NCBI GenBank assembly: GCA_947487835.1
Contig: CANKXX010000003.1
Location: 310,001 to 374,000 of the forward strand
Source of the DNA: an uncultured Microbacteriaceae bacterium
GTDB lineage: Bacteria > Actinomycetota > Actinomycetes > Actinomycetales > Microbacteriaceae
Direction of reading: 5' to 3'
DNA length: 64,000 nt
Below are positions 43,154 to 49,780 of this stretch, piece by piece. The translations under genes and the position numbers were made by a program. The notes beneath the pieces were generated by a model. The model searched no databases and was not told the DNA's origin. It worked only from the letters and a program-made list of their open reading frames with translations. Every line of letters begins with the position of its first letter. Position 1 is the stretch's first letter.

Positions 43154-43561
43154 CTAGCCGTTGTCCGGCCCGAGCGGCTCGGGCACCTCGACGCCGTACT
43201 CGATGAGCGTGTCCGTGACCACGCGGATCGCGTTCAGCGCCCGCGGGAAGCCCGAGTACTGCACGGTGTGGATGACGGTCTCGAGGATCTCGGTCGCCGT
43301 GAGCCCGGCGTTGATCGCGCCGCGCGTGTGACCGCGGAGTTGCGGCTCGAGGCCGCCGATGGCCACGAGCGCGGCGATGGTCGCCATCTCCCGCTGCGCG
43401 AGGGTGAGCCCCGGCCGCGAGTAGATGTCGCCGAAGTTGAACTCGATCCCGTACCGGGCGAGATCCTGGGCGAGCCCCGTCTGCATGCCGATGAGCCCGT
43501 CGGACGTGCCCTCCCCGTACAGTTCCTCGAAGCGGGCGCGCCCGCGTTCCAGTCGATCCAT
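43154..43561 (-). CDS. Carboxymuconolactone decarboxylase (CMD) family protein
   Basis: A 135-residue all-helical CMD-family protein, with RFEELYGEG, SRPGLTLAQREMATIAALVAIGG, the HTRGAINAGLTATEILETV segment carrying the conserved His/Glu and IEYGVEVP near the C-terminus. It lacks the CxxC of AhpD-type peroxidase members, so it is a decarboxylase-like or unknown lactone-handling enzyme. ATG with AGGAGGAC upstream. It follows the SDR gene by eleven bases and shares its promoter under the rhamnose-type operator; in a sugar-oxidation operon it could act on a lactone intermediate, which is inference. Confidence 0.83.
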   Translation of the reverse strand: MDRLERGRARFEELYGEGTSDGLIGMQTGLAQDLARYGIEFNFGDIYSRPGLTLAQREMATIAALVAIGGLEPQLRGHTRGAINAGLTATEILETVIHTVQYSGFPRALNAIRVVTDTLIEYGVEVPEPLGPDNG

Positions 43562-43572
43562 GGTCGTCCTCC

Positions 43573-44322
43573 TCAGATGGAGTGCCCGCCGTCGAGCGGC
43601 AGGATCACCCCGGTGATGTTCTCGGCTTCCGGGGCCGCCAGGAAGACGACGGTCTGCGCGAGATGCTGCGGCTCCCCCAGCTTCCGGGTGGGGATCTGCG
43701 CGAGCAGGGCCTCGCGGCGCTCCGGGGTGTCGTTGTCGCGGGCGCCGGTGCCCTGGGCGCCCGGCGCGAGGCAGTTGACCGTGATGCCGTGCTCCGCGAC
43801 CTCGATGGCGAGGGCTTTGGTGAGGCCCACGACGCCCGCCTTCGCCGCGGCGTAGGCGGTCGCCCCGCGCACGAGCCGACCGCCCGCGATGGCGGCGACG
43901 GAGGCGATGTTGATGATCCGGCCGAACTCCTGGTCGAGCATCGAGGGCAGCACGGCCCGCGTCACGTTGAAGACGGAGTTCAGGTTGCGGTCGATCTGCG
44001 TCGACCAGGTCTCGTAGCTCATCTCGTGGAAGAAGCTGACCGCGCCGCCGCCGGCCCCGTTGAGCAGGATGTCGATGCCGCCCCACTCCTCCACGATGCC
44101 GCCGACGGCCGCCTGGACAGCATCGAAGTCCGTGAGGTCGGCGGACGCGGAGAGCGCCCGCCGGCCGTGAGCCCGTACCGTCGCCGCCGTGCGCTCCAGG
44201 CCCTCGGCATTGAGGTCCAGCCCGGCGACGTCCGCCCCCTCGGCCGCGAGCGTCTCCGCGATGACCGATCCCAGTGCCCCCGCCGCCCCGGTGATGAGCG
44301 CGCGCTTTCCCTCTAGTCTCAT
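43573..44322 (-). CDS. SDR-family sugar dehydrogenase-like protein
   Basis: A 249-residue classical SDR: TGAAGALG (about 11-18) cofactor loop, an acidic residue after beta-2 (GLDLNAEGL) favouring NAD(H), NGAGG, catalytic Ser in NIASVAAIAGG, and YAAAK. Length and order match FabG/sugar dehydrogenases. Position in an operator-controlled pair with a CMD protein and divergent from an aldo/keto reductase suggests oxidation of a deoxysugar such as L-rhamnose to its lactone, as in LRA1-type enzymes. The exact substrate is inferred. Confidence 0.86.
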   Translation of the reverse strand: MRLEGKRALITGAAGALGSVIAETLAAEGADVAGLDLNAEGLERTAATVRAHGRRALSASADLTDFDAVQAAVGGIVEEWGGIDILLNGAGGGAVSFFHEMSYETWSTQIDRNLNSVFNVTRAVLPSMLDQEFGRIINIASVAAIAGGRLVRGATAYAAAKAGVVGLTKALAIEVAEHGITVNCLAPGAQGTGARDNDTPERREALLAQIPTRKLGEPQHLAQTVVFLAAPEAENITGVILPLDGGHSI

Positions 44323-44391
44323 GCTTCGCCTTTGAACCCGCCGCCGCCTCGACCCGACCCTCGACGAGGGCGGTCGGCCTCGACCTCCTCG

Positions 44392-44420
44392 ATTCTCCCG
44401 CTTGAATTGAAACGTGTCAA
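44392..44420 (-). promoter_or_regulatory. Minus-strand promoter with overlapping rhamnose-regulon operator
   Basis: On the minus strand TTGACA (44420-44415) and GAGAAT (44397-44392) are 17 bp apart. The operator TTGAAACGTGTCAA (44407-44420) contains the -35 box, so bound repressor would exclude RNA polymerase. The divergent aldo/keto reductase gene starts 169 bp away. Confidence 0.8.
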
Positions 44421-44588
44421 TCGTGTGGGACCACGCCGCGAGGCAGCGCTTTCCCGGCTCTACTGTCCCCGGATAGCCGCGTTCTGAACCGGTTCATCGC
44501 CGGCTCGACCGCGGATGGCGCTTGCCGCACCGGGCTCAGCCTGATGGACTCTCCCCGGGGCCTCAGACGGGGCCCCCGGAAGGATCCC

Positions 44589-45482
44589 ATGGCACAGTCC
44601 CTCGCCCCCATCACCCTCGGCTCGTCCAGCCTCGGCGACCGCACGACCGGCGCCGACGCCGCAGCGCTCGCGGACGCCCTCCTCTCCTCCGAGTTCGGTC
44701 AGGTCGACACCTCGAACAACTACGCGAAGGGGGCGTCGGAGACCGAGCTGGGCAAGGCGATCCGGCGCGCGAACGGCCTCCCGTCGGGCACCGTTCTCTT
44801 CACCAAGGTCGACGAGGACCCGAAGACCCGGGCCTTCGACGGCGACCGGGTCAAGCGGTCCCTCGAGGAGAGCCTCGAGCGGCTCGGGCTCGACCATCTC
44901 CCCGTGCTGCACCTGCACGACCCGTACTCGATCACCGTGAGCGAGGCGATGGCGCCGGGCGGCGCTGTCGAGGCGCTCACCTCGCTCCGCGAGCAGGGCG
45001 TCGTCGACGCCATCGGCATCGCCGCCGGTCCCGTCGACCTGATGCTCGAGTACGTGCGCACCGACGCCTTCGACGCGGTGCTCTCGCACAACCACTACAC
45101 GCTCGTGGACCGCGCGGGCTCGGCCATCTTCGAGGCGGCAGCCGAGCGCGACATGACGATCTTCAACGCGGCACCGTTCGGCGGCGGGATGCTGGCCGGC
45201 TCCGAGCGGGCGGCCGGCACCTACGCCTACCGGGAGGCGTCGGCCGAGGTGATGGCCTACGTCGAGAAGCTGCGGGCGCTCGCGGATGAGTGGGGCATCC
45301 CGCTGGGAGCGGCCGCACTGCACTTCTCGCTGCGCAACCCGATCGTGCACAGCACGGTGGTGGGCATCTCGTCGCTCGACCGCCTCGAGGAGCTGCGACG
45401 CCTGCGCGACACGACGGTCCCGGACGGGTTCTTCACCGCGGTCGACGACCTCGGATCCGTGCCGCCGAGCGGCAACGACTAG
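44589..45482 (+). CDS. Aldo/keto reductase
   Basis: A 297-residue AKR of the D-threo-aldose/L-fucose dehydrogenase type. The catalytic set is visible: Asp/Tyr in DTSNNYAKG, Lys in FTKVDED and His in VLHLHDPYS; the late NPIVHSTVVGISS segment contacts NADP. ATG at 44589 lies behind GGAAGG. It lies across the rhamnose-type operator from the SDR-CMD pair. Relatives oxidise L-fucose, L-galactose or pyridoxal; here L-rhamnose or a derivative is plausible. Downstream it converges with the epimerase-like gene after 45 bp. Confidence 0.87.
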   Translation: MAQSLAPITLGSSSLGDRTTGADAAALADALLSSEFGQVDTSNNYAKGASETELGKAIRRANGLPSGTVLFTKVDEDPKTRAFDGDRVKRSLEESLERLGLDHLPVLHLHDPYSITVSEAMAPGGAVEALTSLREQGVVDAIGIAAGPVDLMLEYVRTDAFDAVLSHNHYTLVDRAGSAIFEAAAERDMTIFNAAPFGGGMLAGSERAAGTYAYREASAEVMAYVEKLRALADEWGIPLGAAALHFSLRNPIVHSTVVGISSLDRLEELRRLRDTTVPDGFFTAVDDLGSVPPSGND

Positions 45483-45527
45483 CGGACACGACCGGCGGGG
45501 ACGACCGGGAGGGACCCCTCGCGGCGG

Positions 45528-46391
45528 CTATCGGGAAGGACCGGGAGCCGCCGGGAACTCGTCCCGCCACAGGTGCCTCGGCTCGAAGCCGAGGCGCCTC
45601 CGGGCCTTGTCGATGCTGAGTAGCGTCTCGAACTCGCCGAGCGCCTTCGTGACCGGCACGTCGGGGAACGCGTCCGCCGCCAGCCGTGCCGACGGGATCG
45701 ACGAGCCGGTGTCGGATGCGGCGACGACGTACGCCTCGAACCCCGGGCGGGCGTGCTCGAGGGCCAACGAGACGGCGAGCGCGCCATCCCGGGCGTCGAC
45801 GTAGCTCCAGAGCAGGTCGCGGCGGTAGGCGGGATCGTCGGCCCGGTGGAAGCTGTCGTACTCCCCGTCGCCGACGACGTTGGTGAAGCGCAGCGCGGTG
45901 ATGCTGAGGCCCTCGCGCCAGCCGACGAGCTGCGCCTCCATGGCCTCCTCGACGACCTTGCCCAGCCCGTAGGTGTTGTGCGCGCGGGAGAACGACTCGT
46001 CCACCGGCAGGGCCGGCGGCGGCTCGTCGAACGGGAAGCCCATCGCGGTGATGCTCGAGGCCGTCACGACGGTGTCGATGCCCGCCCGGAACGCGGCGTG
46101 CAGCACGTTGAACGTCACCGAGACGTTGTTGTGGAAGGTCGTCACGTCCGGCACGAGCCCGTTCACCGGGATCGCGGCCAGGTGCACGACGGCGTCGAGC
46201 CCCTCGTGTCTCGCGGTCACGCCGAGGAGGGCGTCCAGCGTCTGGCCGTAGTCGGCGAGGTCGACGCGGGTGAAGCCCGGTCCACCCGCGCCGGCGAGGT
46301 CGAGACCCAGGACCTCGTGCCCGTCCGCGGTGAGTCTCTCGACGGTGGCGCGCCCGAGTTTCCCCGTGCTGCCGGTGACGGCCACGCGCAT
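45528..46391 (-). CDS. NAD-dependent epimerase/dehydratase family protein
   Basis: A 287-residue extended SDR. The GSTGKLG (7-13) dinucleotide loop, the acidic tail of beta-2, HLAAIPVNG, the catalytic Ser in VTASSITAMG and YGLGK (Tyr/Lys) are all present. The short substrate domain resembles uronate dehydrogenases and sugar-acid oxidising members rather than nucleotide-sugar epimerases. It is the last gene of an operon descending from the Tm-1-like gene. A 16-bp tandem repeat lies directly behind its ribosome-binding site (GAGGAG). Confidence 0.83.
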   Translation of the reverse strand: MRVAVTGSTGKLGRATVERLTADGHEVLGLDLAGAGGPGFTRVDLADYGQTLDALLGVTARHEGLDAVVHLAAIPVNGLVPDVTTFHNNVSVTFNVLHAAFRAGIDTVVTASSITAMGFPFDEPPPALPVDESFSRAHNTYGLGKVVEEAMEAQLVGWREGLSITALRFTNVVGDGEYDSFHRADDPAYRRDLLWSYVDARDGALAVSLALEHARPGFEAYVVAASDTGSSIPSARLAADAFPDVPVTKALGEFETLLSIDKARRRLGFEPRHLWRDEFPAAPGPSR

Positions 46392-46399
46392 GCGCTCTC

Positions 46400-46463
46400 C
46401 TCGTGCTCGGTGGTGCTCGTGCTCGGTGGTGCAGGTGTTCGGTGGTGCGGGTACTCGGTGGTG
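46400..46463. repeat. 16-bp tandem repeat (four copies) in front of the epimerase-like gene
   Basis: Units CTCGTGCTCGGTGGTG (46400), an identical copy (46416), CAGGTGTTCGGTGGTG (46432), CGGGTACTCGGTGGTG (46448) and a partial fifth. Unit length is not a multiple of three, and the block lies between the upstream cupin gene's stop and the ribosome-binding site of the epimerase-like gene. Confidence 0.85.
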
Positions 46464-46481
46464 CGGGTCTTCGCGGACTGC

Positions 46482-46874
46482 TCAGCGGGCCGGGAAGTCC
46501 CGGGGCACCGGCCGCGCGGTGACGTCGTGGCCGGCCGCGTCCGCCTCGGAGCCGTGCAGGTGCCCGACCCGCCCGCCGCCCGGGTGGCCCGTCTCGGTGA
46601 AGAATCCCCAGAGGTCCTCGTACACCTCGAGGACGTCGTGCGGATCGCCCGCCCGGGTCAGCACGATGTCGCCGGACTGAACGTACTGCTCCTTACCGTC
46701 GACGAGCACCTTCGCCTTGCCGCCCGCGATGAACCAGATCTCGTGGTCGTCGTGGAAGTGCCGGTCGAAGCGGCCGCCCTTTCGCGGCACGGCGAAGCGG
46801 CCGATCGTGGCGATCTCGCTCCACCCGGGGCGCTCGCCGGGGTGGTGCCAGTGCCCCGGTCCGTAGACCGGCAC
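46482..46874 (-). CDS. Single-domain cupin protein
   Basis: A 130-residue cupin. The first motif is RHFHDDHEIWFIAGGKAKV (here seen as HFHDDHEIW, with two His and a Glu for metal), the second GDPHDVLEVYED with a third His. It likely binds a divalent metal and could be a sugar-acid isomerase, dioxygenase-like enzyme or a binding protein. It begins with GTG directly after the stop of the other cupin gene, so both are translationally coupled. Confidence 0.83.
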   Translation of the reverse strand: MPVYGPGHWHHPGERPGWSEIATIGRFAVPRKGGRFDRHFHDDHEIWFIAGGKAKVLVDGKEQYVQSGDIVLTRAGDPHDVLEVYEDLWGFFTETGHPGGGRVGHLHGSEADAAGHDVTARPVPRDFPAR

Positions 46875-47345
46875 TCAGCCGGCCTGCGACCACAGCGGCG
46901 CGACGCCGGGGTCGAGGATGCGGGCATCGGGCAGTCCGTCGAGGCCGGTCTCGGCTCCGCCGGGCGTGTACACGACGACGAGGCGCAGGGGCCGCCAGGT
47001 GGTGTTGTAGGTCGAGTGCAGCGTGTCCCTCGGGATGTGCAGCGCGTCGCCCTCCCGGATCGGGAACGCGGGTCCGTCGCCGACGGTCTGCTCGCCCTCG
47101 CCCGAGACGACGTAGATGACCTCCTCCTCGCCGGGGTGGGTGTGCGGGTCGTGCCCCTTGCCGGGGTAGATGATCGCCTCACCCGTGGTGAGGCCGACGC
47201 CCTCGTCGAGGTGCGGCGTGACGAGCCACTTGATGGTGCCCCAGTCGAAGGTCCGGGTGGGCACCTGATCGGGGCGGCGGCCGCTCTGCGCCGTGGCGGC
47301 TGCACCGGAGGCGGGTGCGGTGGGGGTGGGGGTGGGATCGGTCAT
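46875..47345 (-). CDS. Cupin-domain protein with Pro/Thr-rich N-terminus
   Basis: A 156-residue cupin protein. A flexible PTPTPTAP tail (residues 1-30) precedes the barrel: motif 1 GHDPHTHPGEEEVIYVVSGEGE supplies two His and a Glu, seen as PHTHPGEEE, and motif 2 IPRDTLHSTYN the third His. Start ATG at 47345 has AAGGAG upstream. It lies downstream of the PEP-hydrolase-like gene and upstream of the other cupin in the same operon. Pairs of small cupins often serve in sugar-acid or diketo-acid turnover; the substrate is unknown. Confidence 0.83.
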   Translation of the reverse strand: MTDPTPTPTAPASGAAATAQSGRRPDQVPTRTFDWGTIKWLVTPHLDEGVGLTTGEAIIYPGKGHDPHTHPGEEEVIYVVSGEGEQTVGDGPAFPIREGDALHIPRDTLHSTYNTTWRPLRLVVVYTPGGAETGLDGLPDARILDPGVAPLWSQAG

Positions 47346-47391
47346 GACGGGGCTCCTTCGCGCCGGTCGTGCGGAGAATCGGGGACGGTCG

Positions 47392-48216
47392 TCACCGGAG
47401 GGGGATGGACTTGAAGTCGACGATCTGCTGGCGGATGGCCCGCTCGGTGGGCAGGCGCTCCGCGGACGACGCGCCGAAGAATCCGGCGACACCCTCCGTG
47501 TGCGACAGCACGTACGCGGCGTCGTCGGGCTCCGCGATGGGGCCGCCGTGGCAGAGCACGATCACGTCCGGGTTCACGCGCACGGCGGCGTCCCGCATCT
47601 CCTGCACGCGCGCCGCGGACTCGTCGAGGGTGAGTGCCGTGTGCGCGCCGATGGTGCCCGCCGTCGTGAGGCCCATGTGCGGAACGAGCACGTCGGCGCC
47701 GGCCTCGGTCATGGCGATCGTCGACTCGACATCGAACACGTACGGGGCGGTCAGCAGGTCGCGCTCGCGGGCGAGCCGGATCATCTCCACCTCGAGGTCG
47801 TAGCCCATGCCGGTCTCCTCGAGGTTCTGCCGGAAGACCCCGTCGAACAGTCCGACGGTCGGGAAGTTCTGCACCCCGGCGAAGCCCATGGTCTTCAGCT
47901 CGTCGAGGAAGCGGTCCATGAGGCGGAAGGGGTCGGTTCCGTTGACCCCCGCGAGCACGGGCGTGTCGCGGACGATCGGCAGCACTTCCCTGCTCATCTC
48001 CACGACCACCTGATTCGCGTCGCCGTAGGCCAGGAGCCCGCTGAGCGAGCCGCGCCCGGCCATCCGGTACCGGCCGGAGTTGTAGATGATGATGAGATCG
48101 ACGCCGCCGGCCTCCGCCGACTTCGCGGAGATGCCGGTGCCCGCCCCCGCGCCGATGATCGCCCTGCCCTCGGCCGCCGTGCGTCGCAGCCGCTCGAGCG
48201 CTGTGGTCCGGTCCAT
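47392..48216 (-). CDS. Phosphoenolpyruvate hydrolase-like TIM-barrel protein
   Basis: A 274-residue TIM barrel of the PEP_hydrolase family (PF09370 as recalled). Distinct segments: [46 protein letters not shown] and [12 protein letters not shown]. The catalytic chemistry of this group is unproven. It starts one base after the stop of the Tm-1-like gene. In the plant resistance protein Tm-1 these two domains are fused in the same order, so the pair very probably works as one complex. GGAAGGGG precedes the ATG. Confidence 0.86.
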   Translation of the reverse strand: MDRTTALERLRRTAAEGRAIIGAGAGTGISAKSAEAGGVDLIIIYNSGRYRMAGRGSLSGLLAYGDANQVVVEMSREVLPIVRDTPVLAGVNGTDPFRLMDRFLDELKTMGFAGVQNFPTVGLFDGVFRQNLEETGMGYDLEVEMIRLARERDLLTAPYVFDVESTIAMTEAGADVLVPHMGLTTAGTIGAHTALTLDESAARVQEMRDAAVRVNPDVIVLCHGGPIAEPDDAAYVLSHTEGVAGFFGASSAERLPTERAIRQQIVDFKSIPLR

Positions 48217-48217
48217 C

Positions 48218-49540
48218 TCAGTGCCCCTTCCGCACGAGCCCGTGCAGCTCGTCCGCGGCGCGCCGCGCGAAGTCGGCGTCGTTCACGTGCTGCTCGCCGT
48301 CGATCACCACGACACTCGAGTCGCGGACCGCGTCGAGAACCGCCCCGAAGAGGGCATCGTCGGCAGCGGCATCGAAGAAGTCCATGCCGGGCGCATCCAG
48401 GGCGGACACGCCGCCGCGCGGAACGAGCAGCACGACGGGTCCGGTGGCCGCGGCGAGCTTGACACCCACCCGGCGCCCGAGCTCGGCGCTCTCCTCCGCC
48501 GTCGTGCGCATCAGCGTCACGGTGGGGTTGTGGATGAAGAAGTGCCGGCTCTCGAAGCGCTCCGGCACGGAGGCGCGGGGCCCGAAGTTGACCATGTCGA
48601 GCGCCCCGAGGCTGACCACCTGTGGCACCCCGGCGACCCCCGCGGCGGTGAGCCGGTCGGGCCCGGCGGTCAGCACGCCCCCGACGAGGTCGTCGGCCAG
48701 CTCGGTCGTCGTGAGGTCGAGCACCCCGGCGAGCAGCCCGGACGACGCCAGCTTCTCGATGGCGCGGCCCCCGGAACCGGTCGCGTGGAAGACGAGCACC
48801 TCGTAGCCGAGCTCCTCGAGCCGCGCCCGCGCCGCTTCGACCGCGGGCGTAGTGACGCCGAACATGGACGCCGCCACGAGCGGTCGCTCGTCCGCGGGGT
48901 TGGTCCCGGCGCTCTGGCTCCCGGCACTCCCGGCCCGCGAACCCTCGGCCCCGATGCGGTCCGCGTAAGCACACGCCATGCCCGCGATGGCCGCGGCCGC
49001 GTTGCCGAGCACCGCCCGGGAGATGGAGTTGATGCCGGAGATGTCCACGACGCTGTACATCATCGTCACGTCGCTCGCGCCGACGTAGGGCGCCACGTCG
49101 CCGGACGCCATGGTCGAGACGAGGAGCTTGGGGAGGCCGATCGGGAGGTCGCGCACCGCGCGGGCGGCGATCGAGGAGCCGCCGCTGCCGCCGAGCGCGA
49201 GCACGCCGCTGAGCCGGCCGTCCGCGTGCAGTTCGCCCAGCACGGCCGCCGCGCCCTCGCCCATCGCCGTCACGGCGACGCCGCGGTCGTTGCGCTGCCG
49301 GAGTTCGAGGATGTCGGCGCCCGCGGCCCGGGCCACCTCGGCCGAGGAGACGGAGGCCGGCGATCCGTAGCCCTCGGCCTCCCCCGTGCCGACGTCGACC
49401 ACCACGACCTCGACGCCGTGCTCGCGCAGCCGGTCGGCCATCCACCGGTTCTCGGCACCCTTGGTGTCCAGCGTGCCGACGAGGGCGACGGTCACGGTCG
49501 CTCCCGTGTCCGTGGCGGCGGCATCGGCGGCGGCGGTCAC
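48218..49540 (-). CDS. Tm-1-like ATP-binding (UPF0261) protein
   Basis: About 440 residues. UPF0261 hallmarks are [11 protein letters not shown] near the N-terminus, VVVDVGT, the glycine loop [42 protein letters not shown] and [14 protein letters not shown]. The family gave its name to the tomato Tm-1 protein, whose N-terminal part is homologous and binds ATP. The starting codon is uncertain: GTG 49540 has GGAGG six bases upstream; ATG 49564 and a GTG about 13 codons further in are alternatives. It heads the operon with the PEP-hydrolase-like, cupin and epimerase genes, under the rhamnose-type operator. Confidence 0.86.
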   Translation of the reverse strand: MTAAADAAATDTGATVTVALVGTLDTKGAENRWMADRLREHGVEVVVVDVGTGEAEGYGSPASVSSAEVARAAGADILELRQRNDRGVAVTAMGEGAAAVLGELHADGRLSGVLALGGSGGSSIAARAVRDLPIGLPKLLVSTMASGDVAPYVGASDVTMMYSVVDISGINSISRAVLGNAAAAIAGMACAYADRIGAEGSRAGSAGSQSAGTNPADERPLVAASMFGVTTPAVEAARARLEELGYEVLVFHATGSGGRAIEKLASSGLLAGVLDLTTTELADDLVGGVLTAGPDRLTAAGVAGVPQVVSLGALDMVNFGPRASVPERFESRHFFIHNPTVTLMRTTAEESAELGRRVGVKLAAATGPVVLLVPRGGVSALDAPGMDFFDAAADDALFGAVLDAVRDSSVVVIDGEQHVNDADFARRAADELHGLVRKGH

Positions 49541-49666
49541 GCGGCGCCTCCGCAGCGCGGGCATCCGATTCGTGTCACAGCTCGTGGCGTGGCTCGTGGC
49601 ATGGGGAGACCTTCCCGTTCGTCGTCGAACGCCGGAGCGCCGCCGCCGGTCGACGGCGGCACAGTC

Positions 49667-49739
49667 ATCCTGCGTGACATATTGAAACGTGTCAACTAGT
49701 TCTATGCTGGTTGTCACTGCACCTGCTGAAACGTTTTGA
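49667..49739. promoter_or_regulatory. Divergent promoter region with two rhamnose-regulon operators
   Basis: Operator 1, TTGAAACGTGTCAA (49682-49695), is identical to that at 44407 and again contains a minus-strand TTGACA 17 bp from CAGGAT (49672-49667). Operator 2, CTGAAACGTTTTGA (49726-49739), lies 44 bp further on, downstream of a plus-strand -10-like TATGCT (49703). The Tm-1-like operon and the GH78 gene read away from here. Confidence 0.78.
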
Positions 49740-49780
49740 TCCGGGCGACGCTGCCCGCGAACACGGGAAGGACGTGCCCG

